Below, in pieces: positions 6,941 through 12,779 of a DNA stretch of 12,779 nucleotides. This DNA comes from a bacterium. Its GTDB lineage: Bacteria; Ratteibacteria; UBA8468. Within the stretch, counting starts at the first letter, position 1, and each line of letters opens with the position of its first letter. The translations under genes were made by a program, and so were the position numbers. The stretch is taken from positions 1 through 12,779 of the forward strand of contig DAOWFY010000056.1 of NCBI GenBank assembly GCA_030637775.1, given 5' to 3'. Under the pieces are notes generated by a model. The model saw only the letters and a list, made by a program, of their open reading frames with translations, had not been told where the DNA came from and did no database searches.

Positions 6941-7507
6941 ATGGATTCCGATAGCGAGGTAATGCTTCGCGTTAAAAAAGGGGAAATAGCGGCCTTTAAT
7001 CAAATTTTAGAGAAGTATCAAAGACCAATCATTAACTTCATCTGCCGGTTTGTTGGTAGCAGAGAGGAAGCAGAGGAGATCGCCCAGGAGGTTTTCCTGA
7101 GAATTTATCTTGCGCGAGGCCGCTACCGACCGAAAGCAAAGTTTTCTACCTACATTTATCGGATTGCTAAGAACCTTTCCTTAAATTCCCTCAGGAAGAA
7201 AAGACCTCAAATTGTCTCCCTTGATAAACCTATCTCCGGAGAAGAGGGGGAAATAGAGAGGGAATTTCCCAATTCCCACCAGATTTCTCCCGCTGAAGCC
7301 TTAGAAAAAAAGGAAATTCAACTTTTAGTGAAGAAAGCGCTCGATTCTCTGCCGATTCCCCAGAAAACCGCGATAATCCTCAATAGATACAACGACCTTT
7401 CCTATGAGGAGATCGGCAAAATAATGAATCTCTCCCTTCCCGCAGTGAAATCCCTTTTGCATCGGGCAAAGGAAAACTTAAAAGAAAAGATTAGCGAAAC
7501 TTTTTAG
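6941..7507 (+). CDS. ECF (sigma70 group 4) RNA polymerase sigma factor
   Basis: A 188-residue RpoE-like sigma factor. Region 2 spans about residues 8-78 (MLRVKKGEIAAFNQILEKYQ; AEEIAQEVFLRIYLARGRYRPKAKFSTYIYRIAKN) and region 4 about 128-180 (LDSLPIPQKTAIILNRYNDLSYEEIGKIMNLSLPAVKSLLHRAKENL). No extra domains are seen. The ATG at 6941 is chosen because AGGGG (6934-6938) precedes it and the first residues match the family; a TTG at 6923 would add six residues. A putative membrane anti-sigma gene follows after 33 bases with GAGAGG ahead of its ATG. The arrangement suggests control of envelope-stress genes, with the two exported proteins downstream as likely targets. Confidence 0.92.
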   Translation: MDSDSEVMLRVKKGEIAAFNQILEKYQRPIINFICRFVGSREEAEEIAQEVFLRIYLARGRYRPKAKFSTYIYRIAKNLSLNSLRKKRPQIVSLDKPISGEEGEIEREFPNSHQISPAEALEKKEIQLLVKKALDSLPIPQKTAIILNRYNDLSYEEIGKIMNLSLPAVKSLLHRAKENLKEKISETF

Positions 7508-7540
7508 CGAAAAATGTGTTTATATAGATGAGAGGAAAAA

Positions 7541-7957
7541 ATGGATGATAAGAAACTCTGGAAGATTTTAGGAACTGTAAGGGATATCGAGCCATCTGCC
7601 AACTTCAGGATGAAGTTCTGGGATAGGGTTGAGAGGACGAAAAGAAGAAGAACTTTAATTATTAGAAGGCTGGTACCGGCGGTGGCTACTTTAGCGATTC
7701 TTCTGATTACTATCTTCATCTCCTTGCCAAAGTCCCCGCAATATCCTGAGATTCCTCTTATTATTTCGCAAAAAACTATCGAGAATTTTACTACTGAAGA
7801 ACTGTTGGCCGAGACGATAAATTACTCTAATCTGGAGACGATAGTGGCTGAGACATTCAGCAGCGAAGAGATTCTTACCGCATTTGTTCCTGAAGAAATA
7901 TTGGAAGAAATGCAGATAATAAATAGGGTTTCAGAAAACTCGCTCTTTGAAAACTAA
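7541..7957 (+). CDS. Putative anti-sigma membrane protein, C-terminus altered by an insertion sequence
   Basis: A 138-residue protein. A cytoplasmic N-terminal part (1-40) carries IEPSANFRMKFWDRVERTKRRR, reminiscent of the short pre-membrane segment of anti-sigma proteins; one transmembrane helix follows at about 43-62 (RLVPAVATLAILLITIFIS), then an acidic external domain. The zinc-binding H-x3-C-x2-C of ZAS anti-sigma factors is absent, so the function rests on position directly after the ECF sigma gene. The last ten residues (RVSENSLFEN) are encoded by the left end of the inserted element. Removing the element gives EKGGENFNEI and a stop at 9630, the same length, overlapping the next gene by 11 bases. 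The protein is therefore probably still functional. Confidence 0.75.
   Translation: MDDKKLWKILGTVRDIEPSANFRMKFWDRVERTKRRRTLIIRRLVPAVATLAILLITIFISLPKSPQYPEIPLIISQKTIENFTTEELLAETINYSNLETIVAETFSSEEILTAFVPEEILEEMQIINRVSENSLFEN
7915..7924. repeat. Left target-site duplication (GATAATAAAT)
   Basis: GATAATAAAT recurs exactly at 9588-9597. The duplication is 9 or 10 bases because the tenth base (T) also pairs as the first base of the left terminal inverted repeat. Confidence 0.8.
7924..7941 (+). repeat. Left terminal inverted repeat of the insertion sequence
   Basis: TAGGGTTTCAGAAAACTC; it matches the inward-read right end at 15 of 18 positions, with the inner 13 bases TTTCAGAAAACTC exact. Confidence 0.82.
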
Positions 7958-9249
7958 ATATTAGGGAGGAAAGATTTAACAAAGCGAATCTTGTCTTTGT
8001 TGCCTGTTTTGGCAGCGGTCAGGGCTACCAGAAGAACAGTAATGTGAGCAATGGTGCAGTGGTTGGAGATAGCCTGAAGCCCTCTAACACTTGGGTTTTG
8101 CATACAGAGGTTAAGTAATCTGGAAAATATCCTTTCACTACCGCTACGAAGATTGTAGATTTTTTTGAACTTCGGAGAACCATAGTCAATCTTCTTGCGA
8201 ATACCTTCATCTACCGTTTGGGTATAAGCAAAACAGCCTTTACCTTTGATAAATTGAGGATGAAACCAGGGACAATAAGGATGTTCTTTCCTAAACTTCT
8301 TAGAATGGGTAATCGGGCAAACGAACTTAAGTCTGGTTCTGTTTCCCTCTTTGAATTTGCCCCAATACAACATCTCAAAACCAGCGATGCAGATTCGATT
8401 ACCGGTTGAAGAAACTTTGAGATTGGGGTCTTTCCCTCTTCTTGGATTTCGGGCGATATATGGTTTGGCCTTGAGATCATTGATAATGAAGAGAAGGACT
8501 TTTGCCGAATCAAGTCCCGCATCAGCGATTACCCCACGAATATTAATAAGATTGAATTTAGATTTAGCTGATTTAAGTTGGGGAATGGCCACTCTACTGT
8601 CAACTACATTGGCTGGTTTTGTTTCTTCTGAAATGGGTAACTCAGATAAGGCATCAGAGAGGACAAAGTTCCGGTAGCCCCAGAAGTATTTAATTTCCTT
8701 TTGAAAAGGTTTAGGGAAATGAACCATAATACCAAGGCGACAATCAGGGTCAGCTTTGGGTATCTTGGTCTTATCAAATCTGGCCTTGACCGAAGTCTTA
8801 AGATTGTTCTCTTTAACTTTGACCGGGATATTGGAGGAGTCGAAAGAGAGGTAAGTTCCTTTGATCTTTTTGAGAGAGATTAACTTGGTTACCATAGAAG
8901 CTTTTACTTCCTGGAAGATGTTATTTTTGGTATCTTGTAAGAAGGCAGAAAAGTTCTCAACACAGGGTAGATGGAGCGGATGGAAACCAAGCATTAAAGC
9001 TAAATTAGGGTTATCCTGCAGTTCCGTAACCAGGTCAGAAAGATAAGATAAAGTTCTAATGTTCTTATAAACAATGGCTCTGAGTAAAGCCTCGTAAGGA
9101 ATAGGTGCTCTACCAGTAGAAGGATATAGTTGCTGGAGAGGAGAAGTGTCAAGAAAGGAGAAAAGAATCTCATATTTCTCTAAAGGTTTCAAGTTAAAGA
9201 TGGTTTCAGCTGAAAAAAGAAGCTTCTGTTTTGCATTAAATTTAGCCAT
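7954..9249 (-). CDS. DDE transposase of the insertion sequence
   Basis: A 431-residue intact transposase that would cut and rejoin the ends of this element. Residues about 20-110 resemble the DUF772-type N-terminal domain (RAPIPYEALLRAIVYKNIRTLSYLSDLVTEL). The catalytic core shows D137 in LSFDSSN, D243 in VIADAGLDS and E372 in YNLRSGSERIF. The start at 9249 is preferred over an upstream ATG at 9357 because AAGGAGGT (9263-9256) stands 6 bases before it; the extra 36 residues would not look like a transposase. The stop (7954-7956) overlaps the altered anti-sigma stop on the other strand. An extended -10 sequence, TGCTATACA (9320-9312), upstream may be its promoter. Confidence 0.93.
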   Translation of the reverse strand: MAKFNAKQKLLFSAETIFNLKPLEKYEILFSFLDTSPLQQLYPSTGRAPIPYEALLRAIVYKNIRTLSYLSDLVTELQDNPNLALMLGFHPLHLPCVENFSAFLQDTKNNIFQEVKASMVTKLISLKKIKGTYLSFDSSNIPVKVKENNLKTSVKARFDKTKIPKADPDCRLGIMVHFPKPFQKEIKYFWGYRNFVLSDALSELPISEETKPANVVDSRVAIPQLKSAKSKFNLINIRGVIADAGLDSAKVLLFIINDLKAKPYIARNPRRGKDPNLKVSSTGNRICIAGFEMLYWGKFKEGNRTRLKFVCPITHSKKFRKEHPYCPWFHPQFIKGKGCFAYTQTVDEGIRKKIDYGSPKFKKIYNLRSGSERIFSRLLNLCMQNPSVRGLQAISNHCTIAHITVLLVALTAAKTGNKDKIRFVKSFLPNI

Positions 9250-9255
9250 AGAATT

Positions 9256-9263
9256 ACCTCCTT
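9256..9263 (-). promoter_or_regulatory. Ribosome-binding site deciding the transposase start
   Basis: AAGGAGGT on the minus strand, 6 bases before the ATG at 9247-9249, supports the 431-residue start over the longer frame. Confidence 0.75.
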
Positions 9264-9311
9264 GTTTTCTGAAAGGTTTAGGTTTTGAAGAAAAGGAAAC
9301 CATTGAAAGAT

Positions 9312-9320
9312 TGTATAGCA
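9312..9320 (-). promoter_or_regulatory. Candidate extended -10 promoter of the transposase
   Basis: The minus strand reads TGCTATACA, an extended -10 type sequence, about 65 bases upstream of the transposase ATG; no good -35 box is seen. Confidence 0.3.
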
Positions 9321-9569
9321 AAAGATAGGTGGAGGTGAAATTAAATTCAGACTGCAAGGGAATTTGCTTAAGATAGAAAGGAGGGTTTCAGAAAACTTTA
9401 GAGGTTAGATAAAGCTATAAAAAATTCACCTCCAACCCCAAGAAAAATCGGTAAAAATTAGCAGAAATTAAGGAATGACCTTCTGAAACCCGCGTCAGAT
9501 GGGGGTTTCAAGGTGGAGGTGAAAAGTAAAACAGGGATGTCAGGAGAGCCTTACAGGACAAGGGTTTCA

Positions 9570-9587
9570 GAGTTTTCTGAAAGGCTC
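9570..9587 (-). repeat. Right terminal inverted repeat of the insertion sequence
   Basis: Read inward on the minus strand: GAGCCTTTCAGAAAACTC, the partner of 7924-7941. Confidence 0.82.
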
Positions 9588-9597
9588 GATAATAAAT
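9588..9597. repeat. Right target-site duplication (GATAATAAAT)
   Basis: Exact copy of 7915-7924. It creates a chance ATG at 9596 that is not the native start of the following gene. Confidence 0.8.
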
Positions 9598-9619
9598 GAA
9601 AAAGGGGGTGAAAACTTTA

Positions 9620-10204
9620 ATGAGATCTAAAGTCTATTTCTTAGCAACTTTGCTCTGTAGTCTCCTTTTATTTGCAACCAGCGTAAAACTCTTTGCTGAA
9701 CCTCCCCATGAGAGGATGTCAGCTGAGGAGAAAGAGGAAAGGAGGGAGAAAGCAGGCAAGATGCTGGAGACGATCACTCTTTGGAAGATCGTGGATCGTC
9801 TTAAACTAACTGAGGAGCAACTGACCAAATTTCTGCCCAAGTATAGAGAGACCAAGGACCTAAAGAAGGAGTACCGAGAGAAGAGAAAGAAAGTGGTAGA
9901 AGAGTTAAAAGACCTTCTTCAAGAAAAAAAGGTTTCCGCAAAAAAGATTGAGTCGAAATTGGCTCAATTGGATAAACTCGAAGAGGAGCAGTGGCAGGAA
10001 AATAAAGCATTACAGAAAGAACTCAGAGGTATTTTAACTCCCGAGCAGCAGGCTAAATTCATCTTTCTCCAGAGGCAGATTGGTAGAGAGATGATGCAGC
10101 AATTGAGAAAGAGGATGAAAGGAGAAAAGGAAAAGGGAAGACAACCTCGAGAAAAAAGACATTTTGAAGAAGGTTTTCCTTCGGAGAAGTATGAATATAA
10201 ATAA
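9620..10204 (+). CDS. Exported Spy/CpxP-like (LTXXQ motif) helical protein
   Basis: A 194-residue protein with a signal peptide (MRSKVYF, hydrophobic to about residue 20, likely cut after LFA at 26). The mature part is almost all charged helix, with LTEEQLTKFLPKYRE (63-77) and LTPEQQAKFIFLQRQ (139-153), the paired LTXXQ-type motifs of periplasmic Spy/CpxP-like chaperones and metal or stress sensors. The start is placed at 9620, not at 9596. AGGGGGTG (9603-9610) is correctly spaced for it, the signal peptide begins there, and removal of the insertion sequence shows that the first 24 bases of the longer frame formed the end of the anti-sigma gene. The protein probably senses or buffers envelope damage under control of the upstream sigma factor, but expression may now be reduced by the insertion. 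Confidence 0.85.
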   Translation: MRSKVYFLATLLCSLLLFATSVKLFAEPPHERMSAEEKEERREKAGKMLETITLWKIVDRLKLTEEQLTKFLPKYRETKDLKKEYREKRKKVVEELKDLLQEKKVSAKKIESKLAQLDKLEEEQWQENKALQKELRGILTPEQQAKFIFLQRQIGREMMQQLRKRMKGEKEKGRQPREKRHFEEGFPSEKYEYK

Positions 10205-10267
10205 GATGAGAACTTCTGACGCGATACCGGTTAAGCCCAAAGTTCCACCGAATGGAAGGAACCTTAA

Positions 10268-11125
10268 ATGAAAAGGATAATAATCGCAGTTACTCTCTTG
10301 CTTCTCTTTGGCAGCATCTCCTTCGCAGAGGAAGCCAATGAGAAGATAAGGGAAACCAAGAGGGATATTCAGTTACTTAACCTCATCAATGGTCTCTACC
10401 TATCCGAGGAGCAGATGAGAGGTCTTCTTCCCCTTATCAGGCAGGCGGCGATGCTCACGGAGAGTTACCGGGAAACCCTAAAAAAGGTCTTTCTTCCCGA
10501 GGAAGAAAATCTTCTCTCCTCTTTAAAGGAGGAACTTTGGGCAACTGAAACCGGAACTGCATCAAAGGAAACAACGAAGAAAGTAGGCAAGCACCAACAT
10601 GAAATGAAGGCTCTTCGCCAAGCTCTTTCAGAGGACCTTTTGCTTTTAGAGGAAAAGGTAAAGGAACTTCTTACGGAGAATCAACTGCTGATTATTGCGG
10701 AATATTCTCCCTGTCTTATTCCGCAAAAAAGCCTTTCTAATCCCGTAAGGGTAGGGCAGGCCTCTTCCTCATCCCATTTTGAGAAGTTATTAACCAAGAT
10801 CAAAAAGAGCCCGGATAAAATATACGAAAAGAGGAAAGAGAAAATTTTGGATAGACTTATTGAACGTTATGAAGTTCATATTGGAGTTCTCGATGATGAT
10901 GAAAAGGAGGCCTTAAGGAAGGGATATCTGGAGCTCTTTGAAGAAGCAAAAAGCCTATCTGATCTTGACTTTGAACTGAAGAAGAAGGAATTAGCCGAGA
11001 GGATGGCCCAGAAAGGAGAGAAGCAGAAGCGAAGGAAGAAAAAGTATGAATTGGGCAAAATTGGCAGGCTCCTTCTCGATGAAAGAGTTATTCCTATCTT
11101 AGAGGATCGTTTGGCTAGTGGATGA
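10268..11125 (+). CDS. Exported helical protein related to the Spy-like neighbour, unknown function
   Basis: A 285-residue protein with a signal peptide (MKRIIIAVTLLLLFGSISFA, likely cut after residue 20). It has LYLSEEQMRGLLPLIRQA (43-60) and LLTENQLLIIAEYSPCLIP (134-152), both like the LTXXQ repeats of the preceding protein, then NPVRVGQA (158-165). A long Lys/Glu-rich helical region follows to the end. It lies 63 bases after the Spy-like gene on the same strand, with GGAAGGA upstream, so it is probably the last member of the sigma operon. Its end overlaps the convergent lpxI end by 11 bases. The role is inferred as periplasmic and stress-linked; no enzyme motif is seen. Confidence 0.8.
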   Translation: MKRIIIAVTLLLLFGSISFAEEANEKIRETKRDIQLLNLINGLYLSEEQMRGLLPLIRQAAMLTESYRETLKKVFLPEEENLLSSLKEELWATETGTASKETTKKVGKHQHEMKALRQALSEDLLLLEEKVKELLTENQLLIIAEYSPCLIPQKSLSNPVRVGQASSSSHFEKLLTKIKKSPDKIYEKRKEKILDRLIERYEVHIGVLDDDEKEALRKGYLELFEEAKSLSDLDFELKKKELAERMAQKGEKQKRRKKKYELGKIGRLLLDERVIPILEDRLASG

Positions 11126-11927
11126 TCGGTAAGCCAACTACAAGGCTGATTCCTTTCTGATCGGAAAGAGCGATTACCTTTTCCTTATCAAGAAGAAGGG
11201 TCTTTTCGGGGTCGATGGCTAAAACCTTAGCGCCGCTCTTAGCCATTATCCTTATTGTCCTGATTCCGATTACCGGGATGTCAAAACGCAAGTCCTGGTT
11301 CGGTTTTGCTTTCTTCACAATAACCACGCCTTTGGTAAATTGGGAAGCACGTTGGATTGTTCTGTTCGTTCCCTCAATGGCCTCAATGGCTAAGACAACC
11401 CCATTTTTAACACAGACCGTCTGACCAATGTCAAGACCGGCAATGGCATTGGCGATTTCCCTACCAAATTTAACATCCTTCCACTCATCCTCTGTAGGTT
11501 TTCTCCTGGTTAGAATTCCTTCTTTAGCCAGAAGATGGGAAAGGAAGCTATGGGAAGGCAAAAGGTTAATCCCCTTTTCCTCTAATCTTTCGGCGATGGC
11601 GCCCAAAATGGAATCGGTTCGCTTATCAGGAAGAGCTTTAAGGAGAAATTTTAGTTCTTTATCCGGTGATTTTTCCTTAAAGAGCCGGTGATGATGAATT
11701 TGGCCGGCCATTACCGCTTCCTTAATTTTCTCCTCCTTGAGGAGAGAAAAGCACTTTGTCAATTCCCCGGCCTTCAGCCAGAAGATTTTGTCGGCTATTC
11801 TCCCAAGAGAGGTAGAGGTCTCACCTTTGATGGCAATCGCTACCAAGAAATATCCTCTTTTCTTGGCCTCCCTGGCAAAGAGAAGAGGGAAATTCCCATT
11901 GCCGGCAATAAGACCAACCTTTTTCAC
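11115..11927 (-). CDS. lpxI: UDP-2,3-diacylglucosamine pyrophosphatase LpxI (DUF1009)
   Basis: A 270-residue protein of the usual LpxI length. LpxI hydrolyses UDP-2,3-diacylglucosamine to lipid X and UMP in lipid A synthesis at the inner membrane, replacing LpxH in many lineages. It has the N-terminal MKKVGLIAGNGNFPLLFA, VMAGQIHHHRLF (72-83), KFGREIANAIAGLDIGQTVCVKNGVVLAIEAIEGTNRTI (153-191), and FDIPVIGIRTI with D216, which by position is the family's essential acidic residue. Its ATG overlaps the lpxA stop by 4 bases (ATGA, 11924-11927), so the two are translated together. Confidence 0.93.
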   Translation of the reverse strand: MKKVGLIAGNGNFPLLFAREAKKRGYFLVAIAIKGETSTSLGRIADKIFWLKAGELTKCFSLLKEEKIKEAVMAGQIHHHRLFKEKSPDKELKFLLKALPDKRTDSILGAIAERLEEKGINLLPSHSFLSHLLAKEGILTRRKPTEDEWKDVKFGREIANAIAGLDIGQTVCVKNGVVLAIEAIEGTNRTIQRASQFTKGVVIVKKAKPNQDLRFDIPVIGIRTIRIMAKSGAKVLAIDPEKTLLLDKEKVIALSDQKGISLVVGLPIIH

Positions 11928-12691
11928 TTGGCGATGCCTCTTTCTGAGGAGGCAATAAAATGAAGGAGATATTCGATCTCGGGAATGGAAGGAAGGTCCT
12001 CTTTAATCTTCTTTATTGCCTGGGAGGTATTCAATTTTGCGCCGAGAAGATAAAAAAAGGCCTTTTTTAGAGTTTTGATTGTCTCGGAAGGAAAATTATG
12101 CCTTTTTAACGCAACCTTATTGATCCCATAGGGTCTGGCGGGATGGCCATCGGCAAGGGAAAAGGGGAGGATGTCCTGCGTAACCTTGGAGCAGCCACCG
12201 ATAATGGCATATTTACCGATTCTGCAGAATTGATGAATTGCTACCAATCCACCGACGACACAGCTTTTCTCTAAATAGACATGGCCGGCCAATGTTGCGC
12301 AGTTGGCCAAAATGACCTCATCCTCCAATACAGAGTTATGGGCAATATGGCTATAGGCCATAATGAGGTTGTTATTGCCGATTTTGGTTGTTTCCTCCTC
12401 CCCTGTTCCGGGATTGATGGTGCTATATTCCCTGATAATGTTGTTATCCCCAATCTTGATGTAACTTTTCTTTTTTTTATACTTCAGGTCCTGAGGAGGG
12501 CTGCCAATGATTGCTCCCGTAAAAACCTGACAATTCCTGCCAAGGGTGGTATAACCATCAATAAGAACATGGGAGCCAACCTTTGTTCCTCCTTCTATTT
12601 TGGCATTCTCTCCGATGATGGTATAGGCTCCAACCTCTACATCTTTTTCCAGTTGGGCTTTGGGAGATATAATCGCGGTGGGATGAATCAT
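11924..12691 (-). CDS. lpxA: UDP-N-acetylglucosamine acyltransferase LpxA
   Basis: A 255-residue protein of near-standard length; it adds the first 3-hydroxyacyl chain to UDP-GlcNAc, the first step of lipid A synthesis. A left-handed beta-helix of hexapeptide repeats fills residues 1-185 (IHPTAIISPKAQLEKDVEVGAYTIIG onwards), with SPPQDLKY (64-71), the catalytic motif HIAHN with H115 and H118, ANCATLAGHV (129-138), GGLVAIHQFCRIG (147-159) and GGCSKVTQDI (165-174). A helical C-terminal domain follows (200-255). Together with lpxI this shows a lipid A-based outer membrane. The gene in front of lpxA is outside the window or absent. Confidence 0.96.
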   Translation of the reverse strand: MIHPTAIISPKAQLEKDVEVGAYTIIGENAKIEGGTKVGSHVLIDGYTTLGRNCQVFTGAIIGSPPQDLKYKKKKSYIKIGDNNIIREYSTINPGTGEEETTKIGNNNLIMAYSHIAHNSVLEDEVILANCATLAGHVYLEKSCVVGGLVAIHQFCRIGKYAIIGGCSKVTQDILPFSLADGHPARPYGINKVALKRHNFPSETIKTLKKAFFYLLGAKLNTSQAIKKIKEDLPSIPEIEYLLHFIASSERGIAK

Positions 12692-12779
12692 AATATGTTC
12701 GGACTATTTCTTCGGCGGCACGCTCGATTTCCCCAGCGAGGAAATCTTCGCTCTCGTTGCTCCTCGCTCGTCCCTACGG
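12692..12779. repeat. Palindromic repeat-like stretch upstream of lpxA
   Basis: GATTTCC (12726-12732) opposes GGAAATC (12740-12746), and AGCGAGGA (12735-12742) opposes TCCTCGCT (12761-12768), giving overlapping alternative hairpins; the edge ends CCCTACGG. On the minus strand several frames stay open into lpxA, one ending with a TGA that overlaps the lpxA ATG, but the encoded peptides are Arg-rich and unlike FabZ or LpxD. A dispersed repeat is more likely than the end of a gene, though the window edge prevents a firm call. Confidence 0.45.

Larger units (their letters stand above)
9250..9569. other. Long non-coding leader of the insertion sequence with subterminal repeats
   Basis: About 320 bases upstream of the transposase carry no gene but many short repeats. 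TTTCAGAAAAC or its complement occurs at 9264-9274 and 9386-9396, besides the two ends. GGGTTTCA occurs at 9383-9390, 9503-9510 and 9562-9569, and inverted at 9484-9491. The 14-mer AGGTGGAGGTGAAA occurs at 9327-9340 and 9511-9524, with an inverted 10-base match at 9425-9434. Such repeats could be extra transposase-binding sites or fold into RNA structure in the transposase leader. Confidence 0.65.
7924..9587 (-). mobile_element. Complete insertion sequence (IS4-superfamily-like)
   Basis: The element is bounded by 18-base terminal inverted repeats matching at 15 positions. The left end reads TAGGGTTTCAGAAAACTC (7924-7941) and the right end, read inward, GAGCCTTTCAGAAAACTC (9587-9570). It is flanked by the direct repeat GATAATAAA(T). 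It is about 1.66 kb and carries one intact transposase gene on the minus strand. A 9-10 base target duplication and a Y-x2-R-x3-E motif in the transposase fit the IS4 group, although the family assignment is not certain. The element lies between the anti-sigma gene and the first Spy-like gene and is probably polar on the operon. The excised sequence gives a clean ancestral junction, so the insertion is recent. Confidence 0.88.

Noticed and set aside
9250-9357. Longer transposase start at 9357
   Set aside because: The extra 36 residues do not resemble a transposase and AAGGAGGT sits 6 bases before the ATG at 9249.
9250-9587. CRISPR-like array in the insertion-sequence leader
   Set aside because: The repeats are short, irregularly spaced and in both orientations, with no uniform spacers.
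9596-9619. Upstream ATG start for the Spy-like gene (MKKGVKTL...)
   Set aside because: The ATG is created by the target duplication; the next bases were the end of the anti-sigma gene before insertion, and the ribosome-binding site fits the ATG at 9620.

Overview
The window looks like chromosomal DNA from a Gram-negative bacterium with moderate-to-low GC. Lipid A genes (lpxA, lpxI) show that it makes an outer membrane. The envelope-stress style sigma operon and several dispersed palindromic repeats recall uncultivated candidate phyla such as Omnitrophota, but that placement is a guess; no rRNA or other decisive marker is present.

Layout. (1) 2-2365, plus strand: the C-terminal five sixths of uvrA, carrying a palindromic repeat read in frame inside the coding sequence. 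(2) 2366-2676: a non-coding stretch with repeat-like structure. (3) 2677-6799, all on the minus strand: an AT-rich accessory block. Read in its own direction it starts with an AbiE-like type IV toxin-antitoxin pair behind a well-formed promoter and operator (6799 down to 4892). A remnant of an ORF6N-domain gene follows, then a tight four-gene cluster: a small degenerate zinc-finger protein, an HNH nuclease, a coiled-coil membrane protein and a secreted protein. (4) 6941-11125, plus strand: an ECF sigma factor, a putative one-pass anti-sigma protein and two exported helical proteins with Spy/LTXXQ-like motifs. This operon has been split by an insertion sequence (7924-9587) inserted at the end of the anti-sigma gene. 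(5) 11115-12691, minus strand: lpxI and lpxA, overlapping by 4 bases, followed at the window edge by a palindromic repeat-like stretch.

How the genes fit together. The sigma factor, its membrane partner and the two exported proteins look like an envelope-stress circuit. The insertion sequence has a 9-10 bp target duplication. Removing it in silico restores an ancestral anti-sigma frame that overlaps the start of the first Spy-like gene by 11 bases, which fixes both the element's ends and the true start of that gene. The accessory block combines a probable abortive-infection type toxin-antitoxin pair with an unrecognised HNH/membrane cluster and is the best candidate for an undescribed system. 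The most unusual single feature is the palindromic element translated as part of UvrA.
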